From positions 497,339 through 561,338 of the forward strand of contig DHDP01000018.1 of NCBI GenBank assembly GCA_002399405.1: 64,000 bases of DNA, read 5' to 3'. Within the stretch, counting starts at the first letter, position 1. Each line of letters starts with the position of its first letter. Below the pieces are notes generated by a model. It was not told the DNA's origin. It saw nothing but the letters and a program-made list of their open reading frames with translations, and did not search any database. The position numbers were made by a program, and so were the translations under genes. The DNA comes from Treponema sp. UBA4873. GTDB taxonomy: Bacteria > Spirochaetota > Spirochaetia > Treponematales > Treponemataceae. Below, one piece after another: positions 16,087 to 24,694 of the stretch.

Positions 16087-17259
16087 ATGAATACGGCGCA
16101 GAACGTCTATATTGTACACAAGTCTGCCTTCTCCGGTTCACCGTCACAGGTACTGCGGGAAGGCAGTTCTGTTTTTGTGCGTATTATATCGCAGACGGGT
16201 CCGCAGTCGTATGAGGCAGCGTTTTCAGGTGCCCGTTTTTCAGTGTCGTCATCGGCGGCATTGCAGCCCGGAACATCATTTACGGCGACAGTTTCGCTGC
16301 GCGACGGAAAAATCGCACTTGTACCTCAGCAGGGAAACGGTCCGCTTTTTGCTGAAACTCCTGTCGTACAGAATTTTTCCGCGGATATTCGTGCCGACGG
16401 TCTGCTCTCCGACGGGCGGCTCGCAGCCTACTTTACTTCGCTCGGCCTTGCCCCCGATGCAGTCACGCTTGCGCTTTTTAACGGGATGAAAGAACTCGGC
16501 ATGAGGTTTGACCCTTCCGTGCTGAACAAGGCCCGCCGCATCGGAGCGTCTTTCCCCGGCAGGGAAAAGGAAGCTGCGGAAGCCTCGCTCATACTTGAGC
16601 AGAAAGGTCTTCCGTCGGGAGAAAATGCTGTCGAAGGCATACTCGGTAAGGAAAACGGAGGCGGATCCGACGGAAGAAAAAACGGCGGCGAAACGCAGAA
16701 CGACCGGCATAAAACCGATATTGCAGTCGATGCGGAAGAGCTTATCCGCGGCGGAAAAGATATTGCGGATGAAGTGCGTCGTTTTTTTACCGGCATATTC
16801 AGCGGCACAATTCCTGCAGAACCGGCTTCAGGGGGAGTTCTTACTGTTTTCAATCACCGGGGATTTTGTAAAGGTGAAACGCCCGGCGGCACATGGATTC
16901 AGATTCCGTTCGATATTTTTTTAGACGGAGGAACCCGCGAGGGAAAAGGACTTCTGCGCTGTTTCCTGGAAGAAAATCATCAGAAAAGCGAAAAATTTGT
17001 CGTAAAACTTGATTTTGCTGTGAAATCGTATTTTTTTGTGTTATACTATCTCCATATGGGGTGCAAAAAAATACGGTTTTGCAGTATCCCAGATACTTCG
17101 ATAAGTGAGCGTGAAAATCAAAAAAGTCTGCTCAAGACATTACTTGCTGATATTTTTCATTGTGATGAAGAAATTCAAGTTGAATGGGCTGAATCGGACT
17201 CTTTGTCGGGATTCTGTACGGATACGGAATATATTTCCGTCGTACGAGGCGCTGTATGA
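16087..17259 (+). CDS. FliK-like protein (candidate flagellar hook-length/export-switch family)
   Basis: 390 residues. The N-terminal half is Ser/Ala/Gly-rich with a hydrophilic, probably disordered stretch (about 170-225). The C-terminal part (about 265-345, with GGTWIQIPFDIFLD and FVVKLDFAVKSYFFVLYYL) is a compact beta-rich domain resembling FliK C-terminal domains. Similarity is weak and the call leans on the next gene, a stand-alone FlhB C-terminal-like domain, since FliK signals to FlhB during export switching. Its stop codon overlaps that gene by ATGA (17256-17259). Alternative: a treponeme-specific protein of unknown role. Confidence 0.5.
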   Translation: MNTAQNVYIVHKSAFSGSPSQVLREGSSVFVRIISQTGPQSYEAAFSGARFSVSSSAALQPGTSFTATVSLRDGKIALVPQQGNGPLFAETPVVQNFSADIRADGLLSDGRLAAYFTSLGLAPDAVTLALFNGMKELGMRFDPSVLNKARRIGASFPGREKEAAEASLILEQKGLPSGENAVEGILGKENGGGSDGRKNGGETQNDRHKTDIAVDAEELIRGGKDIADEVRRFFTGIFSGTIPAEPASGGVLTVFNHRGFCKGETPGGTWIQIPFDIFLDGGTREGKGLLRCFLEENHQKSEKFVVKLDFAVKSYFFVLYYLHMGCKKIRFCSIPDTSISERENQKSLLKTLLADIFHCDEEIQVEWAESDSLSGFCTDTEYISVVRGAV

Positions 17260-17549
17260 GCGGTAAAAATGATGCTCAACCGTATCTGCGGGCAAAGAAA
17301 GCCGTCGCTTTGAAGTATCCCGAGGGAGCACCAGCTCCTTTTGTCACGGCAGCTGCCCGTGGCATGCTGGCGGAAAAGATTCTTGAAATTGCGGAAAAGA
17401 ATTCAATCCCTGTTGTAAAGAATGACGATATGGCAGATGTTCTGTCTGTTCGGGAAATCGGTTCGTTCGTACCGGAAGAGACATGGAACGTGCTTGCCGC
17501 AGTTTTTGCTTTTGTACTGAATACAGAAGGGAGACAAAAGAATGAGTAG
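17256..17549 (+). CDS. Stand-alone FlhB C-terminal-like domain protein
   Basis: 97 residues. It resembles the cytoplasmic C-terminal domain of FlhB/YscU: AKKAVALKYPEGAPAPFVTA, then ARGMLAEKILEIAEKNSIPVVKN and the end block GSFVPEETWNVLAAVFAFV. It has no membrane part and no NPTH autocleavage motif. Related short FlhX-type proteins occur in several bacteria and can substitute for the cleaved FlhB C-terminus. Translation is coupled to the upstream FliK-like gene, and it overlaps the next gene by eight bases. Confidence 0.82.
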   Translation: MSGKNDAQPYLRAKKAVALKYPEGAPAPFVTAAARGMLAEKILEIAEKNSIPVVKNDDMADVLSVREIGSFVPEETWNVLAAVFAFVLNTEGRQKNE

Positions 17550-17871
17550 TTTTATAAAGATAAAAAGCAGTGAAATCAAAGAGGGGATGCGGTTTTCCGC
17601 GCCCGTTTTCTTTGACGACGGTAAAAATATGTTTCTTGCGGAAGGAAAGGCTGCAAAGAAATATCATATTACAGCGTTGAAGCGGTGGGCAATACCGTAT
17701 CTGCTTACATACGGTCACCTGCTCTCGGAAAGCAGCGATGCCGTGGCTGCGGATGAGCAGTATGCGGACGACCTTGAGCCGCTCGACGACGTTGAATCTC
17801 CGGGGGAGCAAAATGATTCCGAAGAGGATGTCACGTCGATATTTCTGAACGAGAAAGCACATATTGCGTAA
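17542..17871 (+). CDS. Small protein resembling the N-terminal domain of HD-GYP proteins
   Basis: 109 residues. The opening KIKSSEIKEGMRFSAPVFFDDGKNMFLAEG resembles the short beta-rich domain that precedes HD-GYP phosphodiesterase domains (ELKxGM... motif), but no HD-GYP domain follows. The C-terminal 45 residues are very acidic (many Asp/Glu) and look disordered. It overlaps the FlhB-like gene by eight bases and the YraN gene by one, so it belongs to the same operon. It could be a stand-alone adaptor or the remnant of a longer protein. Function unknown. Confidence 0.65.
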   Translation: MSSFIKIKSSEIKEGMRFSAPVFFDDGKNMFLAEGKAAKKYHITALKRWAIPYLLTYGHLLSESSDAVAADEQYADDLEPLDDVESPGEQNDSEEDVTSIFLNEKAHIA

Positions 17872-18245
17872 TGTCTTACGACGATACAAGGAAACAGACG
17901 GGAAACAACGGAGAAAGCCGTGCAGCTGCATATCTGGAAGCGCACGGTTTTTCTGTTTTATCGCGCAACTGGCGGACAAAAACAGGAGAAATTGATATAA
18001 TATGCAGGTTGAACAGTACGCTTGTATTTGTCGAGGTGAAAACGCTTCCGCACGGAAATCCCGAAATACTTGCGCACGTGCTTGACCGCCGGAAACAGAA
18101 AAGAATTATCGAAACGTCTAAACGTTTTCTTTCAATCAATCGACAATATAGTAAGAGCTATATTCGATATGATGTGATCGTGATTGATATGCCGGGTATG
18201 CCGGAAATATATCATATTGAAAACGCTTTTGCGGAGTTTTTATGA
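17871..18245 (+). CDS. YraN/UPF0102 family putative endonuclease
   Basis: 124 residues, the family's usual size. It shows the restriction-endonuclease-like core: GESRAAAYLEAHGFSVLSRNWR, then TGEIDII and VFVEVKT, matching the G-E-x-x-A, D and E-x-K positions. The family lies near trmD/rplS or rnhB in many bacteria; its cellular role is not settled, though a Holliday-junction-like nuclease fold has been proposed. Start and stop overlap both neighbours. Confidence 0.9.
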   Translation: MSYDDTRKQTGNNGESRAAAYLEAHGFSVLSRNWRTKTGEIDIICRLNSTLVFVEVKTLPHGNPEILAHVLDRRKQKRIIETSKRFLSINRQYSKSYIRYDVIVIDMPGMPEIYHIENAFAEFL

Positions 18246-18436
18246 TTTCTGGTGTAAATACGGTTGCTCTTGTCCTTCAGAAAGAAAAGAAAGAAATCCT
18301 TTCACCGCGCGTTCTTGAACTGCGTGCAAAAATTCAGGATAAAGAGTATATTGATAATGCTGTACAGCGTATAGCTCAGGTCATAAGCAGGAAGCTTATT
18401 GAAGATCCTGATGATGATACCTTGTTCAGGGATTGA
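18242..18436 (+). CDS. FlgM-like anti-sigma-28 protein
   Basis: 64 residues. The C-terminal half, SPRVLELRAKIQDKEYIDNAVQRIAQVISRKL with intervening charged residues, matches the conserved sigma28-binding helices of FlgM (AxKxxIxxGxY followed by two helices). FlgM holds the flagellar sigma factor inactive until the hook is complete and it is exported. The protein is short and the evidence is one motif plus the flagellum-related context. It overlaps the YraN gene by ATGA at 18242-18245. Confidence 0.6.
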   Translation: MISGVNTVALVLQKEKKEILSPRVLELRAKIQDKEYIDNAVQRIAQVISRKLIEDPDDDTLFRD

Positions 18437-18477
18437 AGCTGCGGTTCCTTCCCTGTGACATGAAGAAGGAGATACCT

Positions 18478-18963
18478 ATGGGAAGAAATAACAGGCACGG
18501 CCACAATAGACGGAATTGGAACAATCAGAATAATCAGAACCGTAATCAGCAGAACGGCGGCAGGGAACCGAAAAGACGTGAACCTTTATTCCAGCGGACG
18601 ATTCACGAAAATGTCGAGGAACAGCAGAAAAAAGACGCTGCAATCCGCGAGCTGAAACAGCGGGAAGTAATCTGTCCCCTCTGCGGTAAACCGATTGAAG
18701 ACCTGACGAGCGCGATTTCGGATAAAGCGACGGGAAAACCTGCGCATTTCGACTGCATTCTTGAACAGCTGAATAAGGCTGAAACACTCGGTGAGAATGA
18801 TAAGGTGACGTACATCGGACAGGGACGCTTTGCCGTCCTGCACTTTGACAATCCCCGCGATTTGAAGTCGTTCAAAATTCTTAAAACGATCGAATGGGAA
18901 TCCCGTGAAAAGAAGCTCGACTGGCGCGACGAAATGAGCGGATTATTCAGTCAGGTATTATGA
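18478..18963 (+). CDS. Zinc-ribbon-like protein with an Asn-rich N-terminus, unknown function
   Basis: 161 residues from the ATG at 18478, which follows AAGGAG; an in-frame upstream start at 18433 was rejected. Residues 1-40 are Arg/Asn/Gln-rich and low complexity, typical of an RNA-binding tail. Residues about 65-95 contain CPLCGKPIEDL, then HFDC, a C-x2-C...H-x2-C arrangement that could bind Zn2+. The C-terminus is a mixed alpha/beta region ending in WRDEMSGLFSQVL. Probably co-transcribed with the flagellum-related genes. No specific function can be assigned. Confidence 0.7.
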   Translation: MGRNNRHGHNRRNWNNQNNQNRNQQNGGREPKRREPLFQRTIHENVEEQQKKDAAIRELKQREVICPLCGKPIEDLTSAISDKATGKPAHFDCILEQLNKAETLGENDKVTYIGQGRFAVLHFDNPRDLKSFKILKTIEWESREKKLDWRDEMSGLFSQVL

Positions 18964-19060
18964 TTTTTCGGTGAGCTGCCGGGGAAACCTTTTGGTCTTC
19001 GTCTCAATCCGGCCGGCACCGGACTGAGGGCTCTGCAATTGAAGTTATGTAACAGTCCTA

Positions 19061-19633
19061 TTACTTATTGCTGCCGCTTTTATGAATAACCGATAAAAAA
19101 TCTATACCGGCAGCATTCAGTTTTTTGTTCACCGCCGCCATGTATGCGTCGGGACCGGGAAAGGGACCGTGCGTGCCGATTGCAACATCAAGAAATCTGT
19201 CGTAAGCTGAATTGACATGCGTCTCCCAATGAGTAATTTCCCCATAATCATTCACGTCCAGATAACTGTAGGCAAAAAAATCCATCATAACTCCGTCACT
19301 TTTTCTGTAACCGCCGAAATGAGTTTTCCATGCAACTCCGGAAGGTGTTGCCCAGTAATTGAAATCTAACGGACCCCAGTTATTAAATTCAGCGGAATAT
19401 GAGAGAGCTTCCATTGAAGCGCTGTCTGCTACGGGAATCGCACAAAGTTCCAGATTTATCATTTTGTTTCCGAAATACGGCGACCAGTATGTAGCTCCTT
19501 TCGCAAATTTCCAGTCGCCGGCGTAAGTAGAACCGTCCTTCACAATTTTTTTGTTATATGCATTGTAGTAACTGAGAGCGAGAGCTGCCGAGATTTTGGT
19601 ACATTCATCCGGTGTCAGAATTTTATTTCCCAT
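19061..19633 (-). CDS. SnoaL/NTF2-like protein, unknown function
   Basis: 190 residues, no signal peptide. It is rich in aromatic residues (WSPYFGNKM, NNWGPLDFNYW, THWETHVN), with the strand-rich pattern of NTF2-like proteins near the C-terminus; similarity to the family is by general pattern only. AGGAG precedes the ATG. It lies downstream of another NTF2/SnoaL-like gene with a hairpin between them. A divergent TetR regulator suggests that both respond to a small molecule (inference). Confidence 0.55.
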   Translation of the reverse strand: MGNKILTPDECTKISAALALSYYNAYNKKIVKDGSTYAGDWKFAKGATYWSPYFGNKMINLELCAIPVADSASMEALSYSAEFNNWGPLDFNYWATPSGVAWKTHFGGYRKSDGVMMDFFAYSYLDVNDYGEITHWETHVNSAYDRFLDVAIGTHGPFPGPDAYMAAVNKKLNAAGIDFLSVIHKSGSNK

Positions 19634-19668
19634 ACTAAATTACTCCTATAAAAAAATAAACTGCAAGC

Positions 19669-19696
19669 GATGACTGTACAGGGATGCGCAGTCATC
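19669..19696 (-). other. Intercistronic hairpin between the two SnoaL-like genes
   Basis: GATGACTG (19669-19676) pairs perfectly with CAGTCATC (19689-19696) around a 12-nt loop. There is no T-run, so it is more likely an RNA-stability or processing element than a terminator. Confidence 0.5.
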
Positions 19697-19707
19697 ATTT
19701 CTTTTCT

Positions 19708-20109
19708 CTATACTATTGTAAGATCCGAAAGCGCCCAACCTTCAATAACTCTGGCTCCTAGCGGATCGGGGTTGTCCTTAAAATGAACAAACTCCATAGT
19801 ATTCTGTGTGAATCTTTTCCCTGTTGCCTTGTTTGTAACATATACTACATAGCGGATTCCGCACCAATCGTCCTGAATCAGCATGTTTTTGAATTCGCCG
19901 AGTTCTACGATAAAATTTTCGAAAAATCCTTTGGACATGTCTTTGTACTCCTGCAGAGTCAGACGTTTCAACGGACCTCCGACCTGAATATTATAATGGG
20001 CATCCGGTTCATAAAGAATATTGCACCACTCGAGCCAGCATTCATAGCCTCCGTTCCAGTTTTTAAAACCTGTTTCCAGCCTGCTTTTGATTTTTTCCTG
20101 TAAAGTCAT
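19708..20109 (-). CDS. SnoaL-like (NTF2 superfamily) protein
   Basis: 133 residues, the size of a single SnoaL/NTF2 domain. It has the family layout: an N-terminal helix (LETGFKNWNGGYECWLEWCN), LYEPDAHYNI, then a helix with EYKDMSKGFFENF and strands with NTMEFVHFKD. Such domains bind small hydrophobic molecules or catalyse cyclisation or isomerisation; the ligand is unknown. GGAG precedes the ATG. It diverges from the TetR regulator at 20260 across about 150 bp. Confidence 0.7.
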   Translation of the reverse strand: MTLQEKIKSRLETGFKNWNGGYECWLEWCNILYEPDAHYNIQVGGPLKRLTLQEYKDMSKGFFENFIVELGEFKNMLIQDDWCGIRYVVYVTNKATGKRFTQNTMEFVHFKDNPDPLGARVIEGWALSDLTIV

Positions 20110-20206
20110 AGTCGTTCTCCATTGGTATTAGATTTCTGCGATTTCCTTATCGCTGTTTGTATTTTAGCCGTCGGATGCGGAAAAGGAACAACATAAAACG
20201 CAATAG

Positions 20207-20237
20207 TTGTTTTGTTTACATGGAAATATGCTATACT
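20207..20237 (+). promoter_or_regulatory. Candidate promoter of the TetR-family gene
   Basis: TTGTTT (20207-20212), a long 19-bp spacer and TATACT (20232-20237). The +1 would give a leader of about 16 nt carrying AAGGG before the TTG start. The spacer is suboptimal. Confidence 0.45.
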
Positions 20238-20259
20238 GTCCGAAAAGAAGGGACAACTT

Positions 20260-20847
20260 TTGAACAAGCATGAAGTAAAATGTAAAAATAACGCTCGTAA
20301 AATGCAGAACGCACTGATTGAATTGGTTGAACAAAAAAAATTCGACGAGATTACGATTTCTGATATTTGCAGACTTGCCGGTGTAAACCGTTCTACGTTC
20401 TATGCACATTATTCCAATAAAGTAGAATTGCTCGAAGAAGCGGAACAGGATATGATTTCGACATTTGGACGGATTCAGGACCCGGTCTGCAATATTAATC
20501 AGCTGCCGGAGTGTCCCGGATATTCAGATGGAAGCCTTTTGCTGGATGATCCTGTTCTGACGGCTTATCTGTCCTTCGTAAAAGAGCACCAGCGGATCTT
20601 CCGGGTCTACAATGATAAAAAATCTCTGTTTCATAACAAGGAACATTTCTACTTATTCAGGAATCTCTTATTTAAAAGAGCATACCGGAGATTTACGGAA
20701 TTGTCAGATACCGATATTACTTATATTTCTTTGTACTACCTGGCTGGTATTGAAGCAATTGTAGAACAATGGGTTAATACGAACTGTAATGAAACGGAGG
20801 AAGAAATCTGCAGAATCATAAAATTTTGTATTTTAGGCAAACATTGA
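20260..20847 (+). CDS. TetR/AcrR-family regulator (DhaS-like C-terminal domain)
   Basis: 195 residues from a TTG start at 20260, chosen because AAGGG lies about eight bases upstream; the longer frame from 20212 overlaps the likely promoter. The helix-turn-helix is in FDEITISDICRLAGVNRSTFYAHYSNKVELL (residues about 25-58, split by turns). The C-terminal ligand domain, with YYLAGIEAIVEQWV, resembles the DhaS-type region. It probably controls the divergent SnoaL-like genes and itself. It ends 24 bp from the convergent AraC gene. Confidence 0.85.
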   Translation: MNKHEVKCKNNARKMQNALIELVEQKKFDEITISDICRLAGVNRSTFYAHYSNKVELLEEAEQDMISTFGRIQDPVCNINQLPECPGYSDGSLLLDDPVLTAYLSFVKEHQRIFRVYNDKKSLFHNKEHFYLFRNLLFKRAYRRFTELSDTDITYISLYYLAGIEAIVEQWVNTNCNETEEEICRIIKFCILGKH

Positions 20848-20871
20848 TTGAGCAATGGATGCCCTATTGCA

Positions 20872-21927
20872 CTATTCGGAGAAACGCTTTCTGTATTCGC
20901 CGGGCGTCATATTGAACTGTTTCTTGAATGTTCTGATGAAATGTTCCGGATTATTGTATCCGATTTGCTGACAGATATTCTCGATCGATGCATTCGTGTC
21001 GGTGAGGAAATTCTTCGCTTTGTTTATCCTGATTTTCAGCAGCATTTTCTGAAGCGTTATGCCGGTAAGTTTTTTTATCAGCCGGGACGTGTACTCTTCG
21101 CTGTAGTGAAAATGTTCCGCGATTTGGGCGAGTGTGACGCTGGAAAAATTCGTCTGAATGTACGCCATAATTTCCGATGCAACCGCATCGTTTTTCCGGC
21201 ATTCGGAGGGGACCGTACAATTGTCCCCGTATTTTTTTAATATTTTCAGAAGAAGAATAACCACCTGATAATCAAGCAGTTCAATATCATATTTCTGCTG
21301 GTTCTCGCTTTCCGTGAACATTTCGAGTACGAGCATCCGTAATTCTCCGTCGGTGCAGGTGTGGAACAGAAGATAATCGGTGATGTACCGTTTGAATAAA
21401 TTTTCGTTGCAGAATGCGGATATGATATTTTTCCGCCGCAAAAAATTGAAAAAGATGTCGTCGAAATTGCTTTTGCGGATAATAATGTTGATGATTATGC
21501 TTTCATCGAAGACTTTTATCGTGTGATTCACGTTCGGTGATATTAAGCAGAAATCGCCCTGTTCCATTCGGAATTCATTATTATTTATTGATTGAACACA
21601 AAATCCCTCCAGAATATACACGAATTCGAAAAAATCATGATGATGTGCAAAAACCGGCGTATAGCACGGATGTTTTTGCAGATACACGCTGCGTGACGAG
21701 TCATGCTTGAAAATGTAAGGTTCGTCCAAATCTCTGTTTGCAAGCGTCCATGACCATTCCGGAACAATCCAGTTTTCCCGGCGTACTTTTTCAGGGCTCG
21801 TGTTTAAGAGAAACGTGTGTACTGATGCGGGATTCTTTTCCGCTTCGTACAACTGCCGGTAAAAGAGCTCTTCGGATGTGAGACTATGCAGTTTTTTTAA
21901 TAATGTATCCGCCGTTAAGGAAATCAT
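20872..21927 (-). CDS. AraC-family transcriptional regulator
   Basis: 351 residues from ATG 21927. The N-terminal cupin-like sensor domain includes HHHDFFEFVYILEG and GDFCLISPNVNHTI. The C-terminal domain has two helix-turn-helices: VTLAQIAEHFHYSEEYTSRL and the AraC signature around ENICQQIGYNNPEHFIRTFKK, ending FNMTPGEYRKRF. A TTG at 21951 lies upstream of the -10 box and is therefore excluded. It diverges from the rhamnosidase operon across a palindrome shared by both promoters, so it is the probable sugar-responsive regulator. Confidence 0.92.
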   Translation of the reverse strand: MISLTADTLLKKLHSLTSEELFYRQLYEAEKNPASVHTFLLNTSPEKVRRENWIVPEWSWTLANRDLDEPYIFKHDSSRSVYLQKHPCYTPVFAHHHDFFEFVYILEGFCVQSINNNEFRMEQGDFCLISPNVNHTIKVFDESIIINIIIRKSNFDDIFFNFLRRKNIISAFCNENLFKRYITDYLLFHTCTDGELRMLVLEMFTESENQQKYDIELLDYQVVILLLKILKKYGDNCTVPSECRKNDAVASEIMAYIQTNFSSVTLAQIAEHFHYSEEYTSRLIKKLTGITLQKMLLKIRINKAKNFLTDTNASIENICQQIGYNNPEHFIRTFKKQFNMTPGEYRKRFSE

Positions 21928-21938
21928 ACACTTCAATA

Positions 21939-21983
21939 AGCATAAATCCAAAGAAATGACATGTCAATAAATATCAATATAAT
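21939..21983. promoter_or_regulatory. Overlapping divergent promoters of the AraC gene and the GH78 operon, with a central palindrome
   Basis: Minus strand: TTGACA (21967-21962), 17-bp spacer, TATGCT (21944-21939), for the AraC gene. Plus strand: ATGACA (21956-21961), 16-bp spacer, TATAAT (21978-21983), for the rhamnosidase operon. The perfect palindrome TGACATGTCA at 21958-21967 makes up most of both -35 boxes. One bound protein could therefore control both directions. Confidence 0.7.
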
Positions 21984-22049
21984 TGGGCTAAACATGCAAT
22001 GGCGGTTTTTCAGGGCGGCTGTACGATACTGGTATAGGAGCAGAATAAT

Positions 22050-24683
22050 ATGCTGAAAATAGAAAATTTAAGAATAGACCACCTTACTGATCCCGTGGGC
22101 GTTTCCGCGCCGCTATGCGCCGGCTGGAATCTTGTATCTGACGAAGCAAATACGGTACAGGAAAAATACCGGATACGCGTTTCGCTGTATCCTGATAATT
22201 CACGTCCCTGTTTCGAACTTGCGCGTACGGGAAATGAAAGCTCGGAGATCGGACTGGAGATTGAAAATTTGCAGGAATGCACGACGTATTATGTTGAGGT
22301 ACAGGTTACGACTGTTTCGGGCGGAACGACGGACTGGTGCCGCGCACAGTTTACGACAGGCATTCTCAATTCCTGTTCATGGAAAGCCGGGTTTGTCAGT
22401 GCGGAAAATGCGGATTCAGGTAAAAAATCAAAAGGGACGTATATCAGAAGGACATTCGTACTCGCGGAAAAACCTGAGAAGGTATACGCGCTGTCCACAT
22501 CACTCGGCCTGTACGAATTGTATATAAACGGTGCTAAAGCCGGTGACGACGTATTTACTCCCGGATGGACAAGTTATGACCACAGGCTTTCCTGGCAGAT
22601 GTACGACGTGACTTCGTTAATAAAATCCGGTGAAAATGCTGCCGGTATGCTGATCGGGCCGGGGTGGTATAAAGGGGAATTGGCCTTTTATAAAAACCGG
22701 AACATATACGGCAGACAAACTGCAGGCTTCGTACAATTCGTCTGCACGTATAAGAACGGTTCACGCGAAGTGTTCGGAACCGACGGCACATGGAAATGCA
22801 GCGACAGTCCGCTTACCTTTTCGGAAATATATCACGGTGAAACGTATGACGCACGATTATACGACGAGTCGTGGTGTACAGCCGGATTCGACGATTCCGG
22901 GTGGAAAAACGTTTCCGTCGTACATTATGATGTAACGAAACTCGTTCCGCAGCCGGGCTGCAGAGTCAGAACGCAGGAACGGATTCCTGCGCAGAAAATA
23001 TTTTCGACACCGGAAGGCGACACGGTAGTCGATTTCGGACAGAATCTTGCGGGCTGGGTCGAATTCGCAGTATCGGCTCCGCGGGGAACGAAACTCCAGT
23101 TTCAGTGCTTCGAAATACTCGACAGCAGCGGCAACGTGTATACCGCAAATCTCCGCAGGGCAAAACAGACAATAACTTTTTACTGCAACGGCGGCGGCAG
23201 GGAAATATTTCATCCGTTCTTTTCATGGCAGGGATTCCGGTATATTAAATTGATTCGCTGGTACGGGACGCCGGAACTGTCTCAATTCGCTGCGGTATCA
23301 GTCCATTCGGATATGGAACTGACGGGCGGATTTTCATGCTCAAACGAACTTATTAACCGGCTGCAGCATAATATTTTGTGGGGCATGAAGAGCAATTTTC
23401 TGGATGTTCCGACAGACTGTCCGCAGCGCAATGAGCGGCTCGGCTGGACGGGGGATTCGCAGATATTCTGCAGCACCGCAGGGTTCCTCATGGATACCGA
23501 GGTTTTTTATATGAAATGGCTGAAAGATGTCGCCTGCGATCAGTACAGTAACGGCGAAATACCGCACGTGGTGCCCGACTGCATTACGAAAATCGGCGGC
23601 TGCAAAGACAACGGAAGTTCCGGTTCCGCAGGATGGGCCGACGCCGCGGTAATAAACACGTGGAATGTCTATCTCACATACGGCAGTAAACAGGTAATAC
23701 GCGATCAATACGCCTGCATGAAGGAATTCGTAGACTGGATGTATCAGTGTACGAAAACGGACAGCTGGCCTATGGCCCGTCAGTACGGAGACTGGGTTGC
23801 ACTTGACGCGAAACCGGGAAGCTATAAGGGAGCGACTCCCGACGCGCTGATTTGTTATGCGTATGAATATTATTCCACCGGTCTGTTTGCCAAAATGAGC
23901 GGCGTGATAGGACATACCGCGGAAGCTGCGGAATACGCAGAAACGGCCGAAAAAATCAGGACGCTCTATCAGAAAAAATTCTTTGAACCGGATGGGACGC
24001 TTATGATTAAAACTCAGACAGCATATATTTTGTCATTGTATTTCGGTTTGGTACCGGAACAGTTCCGGGAAAAAACAGTCGAAGGTCTTTTAATAAGCTT
24101 AAAAAAATATAAGGGACATATCGCTACCGGTTTCATCGGTACTCCGTATTTTTGCCACGCATTAAGCCGGAACGGCTGCGTAAAAGAAGCGTACGATCTG
24201 CTTTTGCAGGAAGATTTCCCTTCCTGGCTATATCAGGTAAAGAAGGGGGCGACAACCGTATGGGAACACTGGGACGGATTGAAGGAAGACGGAACTATGT
24301 GGAGCCCGGATATGAATTCCTTTAACCATTATGCGTACGGTTCGATCGGAGACTGGCTGTATAAGGAGTGCGCAGGACTCAAACCTGATGAAAAGGAGTC
24401 TGGATATAAACATTTTTTTATTAATCCGCATACGGGCGGCGGATTAACATGGGTTGAACTGTCATACAGAAGCATATACGGATTAATAAAAATACGCTGG
24501 GACAATAAAAACGGAAATGTTGCGTTATCGTTCTCTGTTCCGGCAAACACTTCCGCTGATATCATTCTTGATAAATGTTCTGACATTATAAAAGCGGACG
24601 GACTTGTTTTCCGTGCAACCGATGGGATTTATACCGGAACGGCCGGTTCCGGAGAATATACAGTCGTGTATAAATCATGTTAA
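22050..24683 (+). CDS. GH78 alpha-L-rhamnosidase
   Basis: 877 residues with no signal peptide, so cytoplasmic. Order of domains: a fibronectin-III-like N-terminal module (about 1-105), beta-sandwich domains with GLYELYINGAKAGDDVFTPGWTSYD (about 150-330), the (alpha/alpha)6 catalytic barrel (about 420-760) and a C-terminal beta-sandwich. The GH78 signature DCPQRNERLGWTGD holds the likely general acid Glu, and TTVWEHWDG the likely general base. It releases L-rhamnose from glycosides or oligosaccharides. GGAG precedes the ATG. It is first in an operon with a sugar importer, implying that rhamnosides are imported and then cleaved inside. Confidence 0.93.
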   Translation: MLKIENLRIDHLTDPVGVSAPLCAGWNLVSDEANTVQEKYRIRVSLYPDNSRPCFELARTGNESSEIGLEIENLQECTTYYVEVQVTTVSGGTTDWCRAQFTTGILNSCSWKAGFVSAENADSGKKSKGTYIRRTFVLAEKPEKVYALSTSLGLYELYINGAKAGDDVFTPGWTSYDHRLSWQMYDVTSLIKSGENAAGMLIGPGWYKGELAFYKNRNIYGRQTAGFVQFVCTYKNGSREVFGTDGTWKCSDSPLTFSEIYHGETYDARLYDESWCTAGFDDSGWKNVSVVHYDVTKLVPQPGCRVRTQERIPAQKIFSTPEGDTVVDFGQNLAGWVEFAVSAPRGTKLQFQCFEILDSSGNVYTANLRRAKQTITFYCNGGGREIFHPFFSWQGFRYIKLIRWYGTPELSQFAAVSVHSDMELTGGFSCSNELINRLQHNILWGMKSNFLDVPTDCPQRNERLGWTGDSQIFCSTAGFLMDTEVFYMKWLKDVACDQYSNGEIPHVVPDCITKIGGCKDNGSSGSAGWADAAVINTWNVYLTYGSKQVIRDQYACMKEFVDWMYQCTKTDSWPMARQYGDWVALDAKPGSYKGATPDALICYAYEYYSTGLFAKMSGVIGHTAEAAEYAETAEKIRTLYQKKFFEPDGTLMIKTQTAYILSLYFGLVPEQFREKTVEGLLISLKKYKGHIATGFIGTPYFCHALSRNGCVKEAYDLLLQEDFPSWLYQVKKGATTVWEHWDGLKEDGTMWSPDMNSFNHYAYGSIGDWLYKECAGLKPDEKESGYKHFFINPHTGGGLTWVELSYRSIYGLIKIRWDNKNGNVALSFSVPANTSADIILDKCSDIIKADGLVFRATDGIYTGTAGSGEYTVVYKSC

Positions 24684-24694
24684 GGAGGAAACAC

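Noticed and set aside
19003..19027. Terminator after the zinc-ribbon gene
   Set aside because: The CTCA-TCCG/CGGA-TGAG stem has a mismatch and no T-run follows, so termination here is unsupported.
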